The notes under the pieces: generated by a model
What the model was told of the DNA's origin: nothing
The model's input: only the letters and a program-made list of their open reading frames with translations
Databases searched by the model: none
Shown: positions 1 to 11,662 of the stretch, in pieces
Position numbering within the stretch: position 1 is the stretch's first letter
Layout: each line of letters starts with the position of its first letter
NCBI RefSeq assembly: GCF_011745365.1
Contig: NW_024468912.1
Coordinates: 4,464,001-4,528,000, forward strand
DNA: 64,000 bases
Reading direction: 5' to 3'
Source: Cryphonectria parasitica EP155
Lineage: Eukaryota; Ascomycota; Sordariomycetes; Diaporthales; Cryphonectriaceae
Position numbers and translations under genes: made by a program

Positions 1-1130
1 TCCAGCTTTCGGATGGCCATGGTCTCCAGACCAGCCGGCACTTGTCGATAGAATGTGCGCAGGCTCTCCAGGTCGCCCGTCAAGGCCACTTCTCGGAGAG
101 ACGTAAGGCGAGGTAGCAGGTCTAACGCGAGAGCAGCATTCCCGAAAAAGCGCAAGACTTTGAGGCGTGACCAGTCAAAGGCCTCGACCCAGTAATCATG
201 TTCGGGGACTTGAAGTGGATATCCTTTGCAGTAGGCTGGTTTAGGGGCACCAAAGGGGTATCGAACCAGATCCAACTCCTCCAGAGCGGCCAGAGGGCGT
301 TCTCCGTTGCGGAAGCCAAGTCCACAATACTCGTTCGGAGGAGATCTTACAACACAGCCGCCTGTCGGCATGCCAATATCGAGCTTGAGCCGGCGTATGT
401 TGGGACAGGACATGAGGATCCGCTTTAATGGCCGAGTCACCCACAGACAAGTTTCGGCAGTGGAAAACATGTGAATGACCTCAAGAGATTGCAGATTAGG
501 GCAGCCCTCCAAGGCTCTCAATAAAGCACAGCCCAACGGTTCCTGGTGGGCTCGTGAAGACTGTGATGAATGCAACAGAACGTTTAGGTGCACGGAAGGT
601 CGTTCTCGCAAATTCTGAACAATGGTGTCTGGAATGGGAGCGGTGTGGTGCCAATGGATCTCGGATAGGCCAGTCAAGCTGGATATGAGGGTATCGATGA
701 GGGCACCGAGCTGTGGCCAGTCGTCCGGGTCTGCTGTTCGGCCAAGGATGGTCAGAGTTCGGACAGCTTGCAAGAGATTGGCCTTATCCATATATTGAAC
801 CCATGCGTTCAGGTACGGTATTTGGCTGTTGTCGGTCGGCTTCGCCAAATTCAACGTGAGCTCGTGGAACTGGCTGTATCTCGCGATGTGATAGAAGTGA
901 GAGTTCACGAGCGCCACGGAAGAGAGAGTTCTAGGGCTTTCTCGCCTGATGATCTCCATTACAATGCCGAGTACTTCAGTGCCCAGATTGACGAGCGATG
1001 GAATGTTTACGTCGTGTGGCGGGCACTGTAACCTGCGGCTTTGTGAAATCGCGGGCTGGGTAGGTCTTTGCATGATTTTGATCGCGGGCAGGCCCAAATG
1101 CCTTGCGAAATCCGGTGTAACTTTGGCCAT
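1..1130 (-). CDS. F-box protein, partial (3' end outside window)
   Basis: The minus-strand frame is open from the ATG at 1130 to the window edge, giving 376 codons without an intron or stop, so the C-terminus is missing. Residues about 47-90 form an F-box-like helix set: a proline-serine-leucine lead, LGTEVLGIVMEII, then SVALVNSHFYHIARY. The rest has spaced leucine-rich segments typical of fungal F-box proteins with degenerate LRR-like repeats (for example CPNLQSLEVIHMF, CPNIRRLKLDIGM, LAALEELDLVRYP, LTSLREVALTGDLESL). F-box proteins of this kind are thought to be substrate receptors of SCF ubiquitin ligases; no substrate can be inferred. It is divergent from the P450 at 1.9 kb. Family assignment is by motif; specific function is unknown. 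Confidence 0.75.
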   Translation of the reverse strand, partial: MAKVTPDFARHLGLPAIKIMQRPTQPAISQSRRLQCPPHDVNIPSLVNLGTEVLGIVMEIIRRESPRTLSSVALVNSHFYHIARYSQFHELTLNLAKPTDNSQIPYLNAWVQYMDKANLLQAVRTLTILGRTADPDDWPQLGALIDTLISSLTGLSEIHWHHTAPIPDTIVQNLRERPSVHLNVLLHSSQSSRAHQEPLGCALLRALEGCPNLQSLEVIHMFSTAETCLWVTRPLKRILMSCPNIRRLKLDIGMPTGGCVVRSPPNEYCGLGFRNGERPLAALEELDLVRYPFGAPKPAYCKGYPLQVPEHDYWVEAFDWSRLKVLRFFGNAALALDLLPRLTSLREVALTGDLESLRTFYRQVPAGLETMAIRKL

Positions 1131-1905
1131 GGCGAGAATATGGAGGTATTCTAGTCTGAGATGGGAAGAAGAAATGGGGAGCTGAGTTGGGTAGGCAGGG
1201 AAAATGAGCTGCGAAGGAAAACAAAAGAAAAGGGAAAGGGATAAATAAGCTGACCATCCTTCTGGCGGCCTGAAATTAGTGGGGGTCGTGAGCATCTTTT
1301 CAGTTGCTGCCTACCAAGTGACTCAGACCTCAAAGTCATATGACATGACAAGACGTAGAACTGCCCTTCTTTTATTAAGTACTCCAGTAATTAAGCAAGC
1401 AGACAACATGTTTTCTACTTATCGACTTGGCAGAAACTCTGACAGGATAAACAATGGCTTTTCACTTATGAGAGTCGAAGTTGGCTGCCTACATTCGGTA
1501 CAACCAGGTGGCAGGTTTTCTTGGGACTGGCATACCAGATGAAAAAGAGAAAGAGAAAAAAAAAAAAGAAATTAATTCGAATGGTAAATATTCTAACCGG
1601 TTAATCAAGGTGTTCACAAGATTGTGGAGATGTTGTCGGGTTTCATTATAATAGCCGTGGAGGGTCGACATTCTTGGCCCTGTGCAACAGCCAAGAAGCA
1701 ATGCCACATATTCTTGGGATGCGGGGAGACTTCTCTGTGGTTACGCACGTATGCAAGAGTGGGCTCGCATCTTGTTTTAAGTTAAAATGCAGCTTATGCG
1801 GTTCGTCGGCTGATACGTCGTATTTATATCCTGGACCAGCTGTTCTCTGCTTCGTTTTGCGGTCTGCGGGGTCGATGATTGAACCAGCTTATCATCGAAA
1901 TTCTC
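1131..1905. other. Divergent intergenic region
   Basis: This is the shared upstream region of the F-box gene (minus) and the P450 (plus). It holds a purine tract with an A-run near 1541-1570. I see no other gene or clear element. Confidence 0.5.
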
Positions 1906-3911
1906 ATGATATTCGCCACAAGGATGAGCTCCTTCACACTCTCGCCATCAGGAGACAGTCTCCTCCGCTTGTTAGCGGCTGGGGTGCTTACCGGCATCGT
2001 GCTTTTGGTGCATCGCATCGCCTCACAGGGCCCGCAGCTCGCGAAGTTCCCTCTACTCGGCGAGGAGTACGGCAGTCGTCGCAAGCGAATAGAGGCCTTC
2101 ATGTATCAGCCAGCTCAACTGTATCAAGATGGCTATCGTCGATTCAAGGATCAGATCTACCGGCTCACGATGCCTGATGGTCAGTATGGTCCTCATGTGT
2201 CTCCATTTCTTACCATCTTCCTGTGTCATTCTGCTACAGTTTTATAAGCGCCCAGACCTCAGGTCCTGTCTTTCTCGCCGTTGTTGACCACCGTGCTGTT
2301 ACTTTTAGGTGACCACCTTATCGTCCCGAATCGGTATCTCGATGAGTTGAGACAGCATCCAGATGATGAAATTGACGTTTTGAAGTCCTTTGAAGATGTG
2401 AGACCTCCTCAGAAATACACTTGCGAAAGTCATACATAAATGGTGCTGACAAGACAACCATCAGACCTTCGCGAACGACTACATCAAGTTGTTTCCACCG
2501 AAAGAAAGAACGGAGGTGGCCAACAGCGTCGTCAAGGTCGACCTGACGAGGAACTTGAGTATTTTTTGACCATTTCTCATACCATAAAAATTCATACTTC
2601 CTCCAACTGATATCTCGCCGCTGACGCTAACAAAAACCAAAACACAGCCCGTCTCAACCCGCGGCTATCAGAAGAAGTCAACAAAACCGTCAACGCTGAG
2701 CTGCCACCTTGTGCAGACTGGACATCCGTCCCTGTGTTTCCTGTTCTCCTTCGCATAGTAGCCATCGTGTCTGGTAACATTTTCGTCGGACCTGACCTCT
2801 GTCGACACGAGGTCTATCTGGCCTCGGCGATCGAGTACACAAAGGAGGTCACCACAGCAGCGCAGGAGATCAAAAAGTGGCCCAAGTGGCTACGCTCAGC
2901 TGTCGCGTATCTCGAGCTCTCTCCTGCGCTAAAAAGGAGCCAGGAGCATCGGCGGCGGATGAAGGCGTTCCTGGAACCTATTTTTCAGGACAGGAGACAG
3001 ATGATGCGGAATGGTCAACCTGTGCCCGAGGATCTTTTACAGTGGATGGTGGAGAAGACGATGGAGCATGAGATCAACAATATCGAGCACATAACCGATA
3101 TGCAGCTGCTGCTGACGATGGCGGCTATTCACACAACCACACTGTCCGCTACTGCGATGTAAGTATGCCGTGTGAACAAAGACCAGTACCAATACCACCT
3201 TGCCTTGCGTGTATATTGACATGCTTTCTTCTGTAACAGGTTGTACGATCTGGCTATGCGTCCTGAGGTGGTTCATGACATTCGCAAGGAGATCGCCTCT
3301 GTCCTCGAGACGACAGACGGTGTTATGACTTCTCATGCTCTCTTCAGTATGAAACTTTTGGATAGTTTCATGCGGGAGAGCCAGCGATTCACCCCTCCCT
3401 TTGTCGGTCAGTCATGCTATTTTTCTTGTAACCCAAGTCTTTTCCATTCCAGCTGAGATTCTTCATAGACTCGTTCAGGCGTTACGTCCAAAAGCCCATC
3501 ACCCTTCAAGACGGAACCCAGATTCCAGCTGGGACCTTCATCGAAACCCCAAGCCTCGCGGTCCTCCACGACGCTGCACACTACAAAGACCCCGAAGTCT
3601 TTGACGCCTATCGGTTCTTCAACCTCCGAACCAAAGACGACACGCCCGACCCCAATGGTTTTAGGAACCGGGAGCAGTACCAGTTCGTGAGCGTCACCAA
3701 GGAGAACACCAGCTTCGGGTTTGGTAAACATGCCTGCCCTGGGCGGTTTTTTGCAGCCAACGAGATCAAGCTCATCATGGCGAGGATTGTGCTCCAGTTC
3801 GACCTGCGCTTCCCAGCGGATGTGAAGGAGAGGTATCCCAACTTTCATTTTGGTAGTGTCTCTGGACCAAGTCCGACTGGTCTTGTTGAGTTCAAGCGGG
3901 TTCAGGAGTGA
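1906..3911 (+). CDS. Cytochrome P450 monooxygenase
   Basis: Six exons are predicted: 1906-2179, 2309-2397, 2465-2558, 2648-3158, 3240-3406 and 3469-3911 (525 aa). An alternative start is the in-frame ATG at 1924. The N-terminus has a membrane anchor (LLRLLAAGVLTGIVLLVHRI) followed by the proline-containing lead FPLLGEEYGS. The I-helix region is LLLTMAAIHTTTLSATAML, the ExxR motif is ESQR, and the heme-binding loop FGFGKHACPGRFFA lies near residue 461, with the cysteine as heme ligand. The overall pattern (LTRNL, CADW, the FGFGKHACPGRFFA loop) resembles the fungal ent-kaurene-oxidase-like/CYP68-type P450s of terpenoid metabolism. That is family resemblance only; the substrate is unknown. No terpene cyclase, PKS or NRPS is adjacent, so it may act alone. 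All heme and ExxR residues are intact. Confidence 0.88.
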
Positions 3912-4625
3912 TATTATCAATATTCCTAGTCGGGATCGGCTGGCAGAAGGAGGATTTGGTTGGCCTACTGTGAATATAATCAGTCATGAGGCCTGTTTCC
4001 ATTCATGATTTCGGTTTCGAAATGATATTTCTGCTATTCAGTTCTGAAGCACTTTGAAATGGTGGCAAGAGTAGAGCGAGCCCGAAACCATCTATTGGCA
4101 AACGACATGCTTCGTTAGAATGGTCGATCTAGCTCCCAAGTCTAAGCGTGAGGACGTTGCGTGCAGGCTTTCCCAAATTCTACATACTATGTAGTATTCA
4201 GATTTTATGTATTTTATTCTTCCTCAACCCCTGCGAGGATCAACACGGCCCACCCCCACAGCAGTGTTGCTCTCTGGTAGCTTTCCCCGCATTCTCTCTT
4301 AACCCGGTTGACAACATGCCGACGGTCATGACAGATGAAGAAGGGATGGCAACTGTGGGGAGGTTAGAATGGTCGTGATAGAGACATTTTGCCGACGGCT
4401 CGGTTCATTTGCAAGCGTGAATCTCCATTGGATTGACCTTGACATATTTCTTTCTCTCCTCTCCCATAAGAGACTGGTTCTCGCCTGTTCCACGAGGGCT
4501 TCAATCTCTCTCCTTTTGTTTCCCACCCTTTCCTTGGTCTCTGATAATACCACGGCTACTAGCCATGGGCTTCTCAGTCAAGACTCATTAATGATAAGCT
4601 GCGTTTCAAAAGATCATTCCACAAT
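3912..4625. other. Intergenic, P450 to fucosidase
   Basis: About 700 bases between two plus-strand genes. A pyrimidine-rich stretch near 4445-4545 lies upstream of the fucosidase start, as is common in fungal promoters. I see no gene. Confidence 0.5.
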
Positions 4626-7403
4626 ATGAGAGGCTGTACTCTGTTACTCCTGGCCATGGCTGGGGGTTCAACAGCTGTTGAATCCAGCTTCAGCCTGGTC
4701 ATCGACCCCAAAAATAGCCCCGGCGTAAGTGGCAGCATACCTTCGCAACCCATCGATATCTCCAGCCTCCGCAACAACCGCGGCTTCGCCATGAGCCCCA
4801 ACGACGCCAACCTGGACGGCACAGGAGCAGGCTATCCAGCGCAGTACCTCCCTGCCGAGAATTTCACTTATGGCGGTGTGGAGTTTATTTTTCCTCAGTA
4901 CGAGGCCGACAACAACAAGAGCGACAATGTCCTGGCGAAGGGACAGATACTCAACGTCACGCAGGGCAGATATGTCGGGGTGCACATGCTCGCAGCGGCA
5001 GAGAGTGCCATCGCCACGGGGTACGTGAATGCGACCTATGCCGACGGGACGACCACGAGCGGCGCGGTGCTTGTCGATCCGTTCTGGGACTGGCCGTATC
5101 CGTATGGCGGCGATATCATTTTTCCTTATTACCTGACCAACGAGACCCTGGACTACAACCGCTCCATGATCTTTCGAGTGGCGGCGTGGCTGGACAGCAC
5201 GAGGGATCTGGTGAGTCTGCAGCTGCCGGACGTGTCCAGTGGCTCGAGCAGCGATCCAGGCGGCGAAGAGGAGGGCACCAGACTGCATATCTTTGCAGTG
5301 TCCATGTTGTCAGCCTCCTCTGCTACTGCCGACGAGGGTGTCAGTCTGGATGTGCAGCTCGCGAGGAGCACCAACACTTGGTTTGAGGGAACCAACAAGA
5401 CGCAAATTTACGAGGCAACAGTGAACAACATCGGGACCGAATGGGTGTTGGCGAACCAGAGCGTGACGCTTTCGATCGAGTCGGCTGGGGTGACGACTAT
5501 TCAGCCTGGCTATATCAAGCGTCTCCGGCCTGGCGATCAGGCGAGAGTCCAGATTGGTGTTGTCAATGCAGACGGCGTTGCAGAGGGGACCAGTGGAACA
5601 GCAACTGTGGTCATCTCTGGGACAGGCCTTTCGAACACGAGCTATACGTTCAATGCAACATATGGCATTCAGACTTATGAGGCGACTTATGAGAGCATAT
5701 ATGCTCACGAGTCGCCGCCCTGGTTTCAGGACGCCAAGTACGTGAGAGACATTAAGTTTTCCTTTCTCTTTCTTCATCTTCTTTTCTTTCTTCATCTTCT
5801 GTATCCTTTTTCTCATGATGGTAGTCAAATAAGTAGTTACTGATCAATGAACCAAGATTCGGCATCTTCATCCATTGGGGCGTGTATGCCGTGCCAGGCT
5901 GGGGAAATACGGGCAGCAACGAGACCTACGCAGAATGGTACTGGTACGACATGAACCTGGGCCCAGACACCAAGGAAGAAACATACCAGTACAACCTGCG
6001 AACCTACGGCGAGAACCACACCTACGACGACTTCATCCAGAATTTTACCGCCTCCGTCTTTGATCCCAAGGAATGGGTAGACCTGTTCGATGACGCGGGC
6101 GCAAAGTACTTTGTCCAAGTCAGCAAGCACCACGACGGCTACGCAATCTTCGACTTGCCGTCCAATGTCACCCAGCGCACCAGCGTGGCCCTGCCCCCGT
6201 ACAGGAATCTTCTCCAGGAACTGTTTGACGCCGCGGCCCAGTACCAGCCTCAACTACATCGTGCCACGTATTACTCTCTTCCCGAGTGGTTCCATCCAGA
6301 CTACGCCTCGCTGGGGTTTGGTGATTGGCCAGGGGGAAACGCGACGAACCCTTACACGAACGTGACGGAGCCTTACACCGGCTATGTGCATGTGGACGAC
6401 TACGTGGCCGACCTGATCGTTCCTGAGATGCAGACTTTGGCAGACATGGGTACAGAAGTTCTATGGTGCGACATTGGAGGGCCCAATCTGACCGCTGAGT
6501 TTGCCTCTGCATGGTTCAACAGCGCTGCGCAGCAGGGGAGACAAGTCTCTACCAACAATCGCTGCGGCACGCCTGGTGACTTTGACACGCCAGAGTATGC
6601 CAAGTATGGCTCTGTGCAGATGCGAAAGTGGGAGAGCAACCTGGGTATGGATCCATATAGTTATGGATACAACAGGGCGACTCCTGATGATGAGTATATC
6701 ACGCCAGAGGAGATTGTGACCACCCTCGTGGATATTGTCAGCAAGAATGGTAATTTCCTGCTGGATGTTGGGCCGCAGGCGAATGGTAAGCCAATCTGCA
6801 CCATCCTTCCTCTTGCAAGCAAAAGTATCATAAAACCGTTTGAGCGGTTCTTGCCAAGTCTCTGATAAACAAAACACAGGATCTATCATCGCTGTCGAGC
6901 AGCAGAACCTTCGCACAGCAGGCATCTGGATCAAATGCCACGCCGAGGCCATCTTCAACACAACCTACTGGACCATCACCCCCGAAGAAGGCCCCGAGAT
7001 ACGCTTTACTCAGACCCCCGACGCATTCTACATCACGACTCTGTCCGCGCCAAACGATACCCTTGTCCTGAACTCGCCGGTTCCGTATGTGACAGGTGAC
7101 CAGGTGACTGTGGTTGGCGGAAACATGTCTGGCACGGTGGTCCCCAGTGGTCTGCTGGCAAACGGCAGTCTTTTATTGAATATTACCGACGACGTGAGGG
7201 ATGCAGATGAGTATGCTTGGGTTTTCAAGATCTCTTATGAGCCTGGGGGTGGTAACACCACCTCCGGCTCCGGCTCTGGCGTGGGTAACAGTAGTGGCGC
7301 TGGATCGACAAGTGGAAGTGGTTCTCGGTATGAACATGGCACGAGGGTGACTTGGGCTGCATCGCTAGTGCTCGGCTTCATTGGTCTTATGGTAGTACTC
7401 TGA
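4626..7403 (+). CDS. GH29 alpha-L-fucosidase, secreted, probably GPI-anchored
   Basis: Exons are 4626-5737, 5857-6785 and 6880-7403 (854 aa). A signal peptide is visible (MRGCTLLLLAMAGG, cleavage near residues 17-20). Residues about 20-365 are an N-terminal beta-rich extension with several N-glycosylation sequons. The GH29 barrel starts at about residue 371 with FGIFIHWGVYAVPGW, followed by KHHDGYAIFD (His near 462) and VLWCDIGGPN, whose Asp near 576 matches the GH29 nucleophile. The C-terminus has a Ser/Gly/Thr-rich spacer and a hydrophobic tail ending LVLGFIGLMVVL, the pattern of a GPI-anchor signal. The protein should remove terminal alpha-L-fucose at the cell surface or wall. The sugar-porter gene at 8.9 kb lies downstream on the same strand. 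The catalytic domain is secure; the anchor is inferred from composition. Confidence 0.9.
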
Positions 7404-8899
7404 ATTAATAACCAGCCGTCTTTCTTGGCAGTAGTGCAAACTTCTTGGTCCGTTAGTGGCCCATTTCTTGTTCTCAAGGAGAGGAGAAGAGGGGAGAATG
7501 GTCGTCAGATCATCACTCTATCGAGTCAAGGCCGGAACAGCGCCTGACGCCGCCGCTTCATCCAACACCTACTACTATATAGTATGGACTTGGGCTGCTC
7601 CGCCGAGTTCATGACTCTTGTGAGCTGTTGGCTTGTGAAGCGAGTTTTCCGACACTAAATCACCACACGTCTCCATATAATTCATACAAAAAAGACTCAC
7701 AAATCGGGGGTCAACCCTGCCTTTACATGGATAGCACGACTCAATGCTGTCAACTCACCGCGAAACCACCTGATAAGCCAACAGATCCAGCATCAAGAAA
7801 CGAATTTTGGAAGAGGAGAGGAGGTTGGTGGGGGAGAGGTGGGGATGATCAGCATACTGAACCCACTGCTCCCACAAATTTCTCACTTCTCCATGGGGTG
7901 CGGCCCAGTGCTCGCGTATACTGAATCTGGGGTCGGCCAGTGAACAACTTGCGGGCTGGTTCGAGGATCGTCATAGCGGGGTCCTGGTTCGGGTCTCACA
8001 AGGCATGGGAATAAGACGTGAACAAATCCTCTGGCTTTTGGGAGGAGTCCATTCATACGCAATGACATCATCTGGAGAATGTCGGTGGGAGGCTTTTCTG
8101 CTTTGACTTTGACGAGCCTATCATTCCGAGATGATTGTCTTGGTTGGCGATTCTCTGTGTTAGTGTGCTATTCGCTTGAGTCCTAGGTTCTTGGACTGTG
8201 GTGAACATTGGCTCACTTAGAAGAGAAGAGGACCATTTGATAATCAGGTGTCGTGCGCCAGTGCCTTCATGAAACCAGGATAGGCATGGGCACTTGAGAC
8301 TTATTTATCTGTTACATATTAGTACTATAGGTGTCCAAACTACGCTCGTAAGCTGCGGAGAACCTGATCTAGGAACCCGTGCGCGGCTCAATGAGGCCCT
8401 TGTTCCTCCAGTAAAGGCTGGGGATTTACAGGGGTCCTGCGTTTTCTGCCAGGATATTTCTCGGTTTTACCTGTCACTTCATCTCGGCGACAGCTCAACC
8501 TCTACGAGAGTCAGAGTTACACTCCCAAGTGCTTATGTCCTTTCAAGTGATGTGTCTGATCATACTCGTTGCGGATCCACCTGAGTGGAATGTCTTGATT
8601 CTCAATATATATATGTATATATATAGACGTTCGTCTCCCCCATGTGTCGAACCGTACTTAACACCGGCTCTTCTACCCCAAACTTAGTACGCAGATTTTA
8701 CATTAGTTGATGTCATATCAACTGATTGCAAGCAGCTCGGTTTGGCTTGTGCCTTGACAAAAAGATCATCACCCATTTCTATTGTCTGAAGCAAATCCTG
8801 AGCAGTTTCACGATTGCCGTTCCGTCGCGTCTGTCTTGTCTTTGTTTCTAGGTAGAATCGATTTCGATCTCGACATCCATTCAAACGTGAGGGTTGAAA
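7404..8899. other. Intergenic, fucosidase to sugar transporter
   Basis: A 1.5-kb region without a credible gene. It contains an alternating TA tract at about 8604-8625 that could serve as a TATA-like or low-melting element for the transporter. Short open frames here lack domain signals. Confidence 0.5.
8604..8625. repeat. TA dinucleotide tract
   Basis: An alternating AT/TA tract of about 22 bases with one G interruption, roughly 280 bases upstream of the sugar transporter start. It could be part of the promoter; this is inferred only from position. Confidence 0.5.
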
Positions 8900-10751
8900 A
8901 TGAAGGAACTCCGTGGGAAACCGCTGATGGTGGGCATCACCTCAGCCTGTAGCATGGGATTCTTGCTCTTTGGCTGTAAGCCCAAACATTTTGCTTTTCC
9001 GCTTCAGATCACAAGAGACGTACTTCCTTTGCTGACCTTTTACAATCGCTCCAGATGACCAGGGAGTTATGGGAACCATCATCAACTCGTCATCCTTTGT
9101 CAAACGATTTCACAACCCAAGTTCCACACAGCAAGGACTCATCACCGGCCTCTACGACGTGGGCTGTCTCGTCGGCTCCATACTAGCGTTCCTCCTCGGT
9201 GAAAAACTTGGTCGAAAGAAGTCCATCTACGTCGGCGCATGGATCGTGATCATCGGAACCATTCTCCAGACCACGGCTGAGGTCGTCGTCCACCTGATCG
9301 TCGCTCGAATCTTCACGGGTATTGGCGTGGGCATCATGACTGCTGTTGTCCCGACCTGGCAAGCAGAGGTCTCGCAAGCACACAACCGAGGAGCCATGAT
9401 CACCATCGAGGCTGTCAATATTATCATCGGCTTTGTCATGTCCAACTGGGTGTCCTTCGGTGCCAGCTACGCGACGTCCAATTTCCAGTGGATCTTTCCC
9501 ATATCGTTACAAGTTGTGTTTGCCATCTATTTGCTTCTCATCGGACCGTTTCTGGTGGAATCTCCTCGATGGTTGGCGCACCATAAAGACATCCACGAGG
9601 CCACGCATGTACTTGCTCGTCTGCTGGATACGACTGAAGATGACACACGGGTGCAGCAGTCAAAAGGAGAGATTGAGGAGGCCCTACGATTGGAGGCTGG
9701 AGGCTCACTGCGTGAGATTTTCACCAATGGCGGCCAGCAAAATTTCCGCCGGATGCTGCTTGGTGTCGGCGCTCTGTACTTCCAGCAAATGAGTGGTATT
9801 AACACAGTTGGCTACGTAAGTCCATAACCCTCTCTACGTCTCCCCTTATTTCTGTCCAGTCCCATCACAAGGTCTCGAATCTGGTACTGGGAGTCTATTT
9901 CATGTCACTTCCTTTCCCATTTCAATACTGACCTGTGAACGACACAGTACCTGCCCGTCATTCTTGAGGACCAAGTCAACATGAGCAACCGGCTGGCCCA
10001 AATTGTCGCCGGCTGTGGTGCCATCTTCTACCTCATCGCCAGCCTCCCACCCATCTGGTTCATCGACCGCGTCGGAAGACGGCCTGCTATGATGTGTGGC
10101 GCGGCAGCTCTGACCGTCGTCAACATTCTGCTCTGCGTTGGCTTCAATATTCCAGGCACAAAGGGCGTGATTCTAGTGGTCGTTATGTACTTCTTGTACT
10201 ACGCAGCCTTTGCGTTGAGCTTCCTTAATGTGTCCTGGATTTACCCTCCGGAGGTGAACTCTCTCAAGATGCGCTCGATGGGTGCATCGCTTGCTTCTTG
10301 CTCCAATTGGCTGTGTAAGTGTGATATTGTATTTCCCCGGAACCAGATCCTTGTCGTCTTCCAAGGTTGCTAACCAGAATATTGAACAGTCAACGGAATC
10401 TCTGTCACCATTACCCCAATTGCCCTGAATAGTATCGGCTGGAAGTTCTATATAATGTGGGCCGTCTTCAACTTCTCATTCATACCGATGATCTACTTCC
10501 TCTACCCAGAGACCAAAGGTCTGCACCTCGAGCAGATTGACCACATCTTCGAGGGTAGCAGCTCGGGTCTCGGCTGTCTCACACAGGGTGTCCGAGAGAG
10601 CATCAAGAACCCTCCTGCTGTAGGCCTGGAGGAAGGAAGACATAGTGACGACGAGGAAAAGGCTTATGGAGAGATGAGCGATCGCACTTCGCAGAGGAGC
10701 AAAGAGGATGCTGCGGCGGTTAGAAATATCGAGAATGCCGCTCGAAGATGA
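8900..10751 (+). CDS. MFS sugar transporter (sugar porter family)
   Basis: Exons are 8900-8975, 9055-9815, 9948-10314 and 10390-10751 (521 aa). Sugar-porter signatures are present in order: FLLFGYDQGVMG near the start, GEKLGRKKS between helices 2 and 3, RIFTGIGVGIMTAVVPTWQAE, VESPRWL in place of PESPRWL, QQMSGINTVGYYLP in helix 7, WFIDRVGRRP, and PETKGLHLEQID after helix 12. The C-terminal tail is charged and cytosolic. Members carry hexoses, pentoses or disaccharides by proton symport at the plasma membrane; the substrate cannot be read from sequence. It follows the GH29 fucosidase on the same strand, which makes fucose or a co-released sugar a reasonable but untested candidate. All motifs are intact. 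Confidence 0.92.
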
Positions 10752-11269
10752 GAGAGATGGTATTGTTCTATGAATTGAAGGCTTGTAAGGGCAAGGAAGT
10801 CACGATACCACTAACTCAGGAGATTTTGGATGCTCAGTGACGTGCGAGCCATCTGGATGGTAGCTTAACATCTTTGATAGCTGTCTATGGCACATGTAAT
10901 TTGGTTGCACCAGGCTCAATCGCATGAAATTCAGCACGTCCCTCGGTTCTGGCAGGCTAGACCGAACACACGCGGATGTGCCTTCATATCAACTATTTTT
11001 AAGTCTTATGAGCCATACTTGAGCTTTGAATCGACGCTGTCAACGGAAATGGTCAGAGGGATCGGCAGGCAAGCTTAATCTGCTCGTCACCAGCTATAAG
11101 AGCTCTTTGGGCCACTGTAATATCATGACTGATCTCAGATAGTATTTCGGGCTCCAAGCCAAGCAACTTTACTTCTCTCCTTTTTGTTTCCCATTCAACT
11201 CCGTAATTCTTTTTTCGTTACACTCTTTGTGCGCCAGTACCTCTACTCTTCATAGAAGGTCATTTCAGG
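10752..11269. other. Intergenic, transporter to small secreted protein
   Basis: About 520 bases. A TATAAG-like element at 11095-11100 lies about 175 bases upstream of the next start codon. Nothing else is evident. Confidence 0.5.
11094..11102 (+). promoter_or_regulatory. TATA-like element of the first six-cysteine gene
   Basis: The sequence ctataagag sits about 170 bases upstream of the ATG at 11270, followed by a pyrimidine-rich stretch. Assignment is by sequence and distance only. Confidence 0.3.
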
Positions 11270-11662
11270 ATGAAGCAAGTCCACTCCCTCTTAATTGCAG
11301 CACTCGTCGCGTCACAGGGCCACTGGACGCTGGCAGCTCCCACCGATGCCTCTGCCAACGATGCCGTGATCCAAGTGAGCCGAAGCGAAAACTCTGGCGA
11401 AGATATGGCTACAGTGGGCTCAGATCCAGACATGGAATTCCGGTTTCCAAAGAGCGCCACATTTGAAGTGATCCAGAGCCTCACCGAGCTCGTCGCGTTT
11501 GAGGCTCGGCAGTCACAAGCGAACCCCCTACCGGACGACGGCAATCCCTCACCAAACCATCCTCCCAAACAGAAGGACCCATATAAGTGTGCTTGCCACT
11601 GCACCATCATTTTCTGTGGGTGCACTTGCAAGACGCTGCCGGCGCCGAAGCTGCCCCCATAG
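11270..11662 (+). CDS. Small secreted protein with C-terminal six-cysteine motif (copy 1)
   Basis: Single exon, 130 aa. The N-terminus is a signal peptide (about residues 1-23, SLLIAALVASQGHWTLAAP). The middle is acidic and probably flexible, with one likely helix (FEVIQSLTELVAFEAR, about 65-80). A proline-rich linker leads to the tail KCACHCTIIFCGCTCK, with cysteines at 107, 109, 111, 116, 118 and 120: pattern CxCxC-x4-CxCxC. These are the only cysteines in the mature protein. Copy 2 at 12382-12780 has the same layout. I do not recognise the family. Possible roles are an effector, a metal-binding peptide or a cell-surface peptide; the dense CxC spacing is more like metal clusters than ordinary disulfide effectors. 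That is inference. Confidence 0.72.
   Translation: MKQVHSLLIAALVASQGHWTLAAPTDASANDAVIQVSRSENSGEDMATVGSDPDMEFRFPKSATFEVIQSLTELVAFEARQSQANPLPDDGNPSPNHPPKQKDPYKCACHCTIIFCGCTCKTLPAPKLPP

Noticed and set aside
1906..10751. Secondary-metabolite cluster around the P450
   Set aside because: No backbone enzyme (PKS, NRPS, terpene cyclase) or cluster regulator is present nearby.
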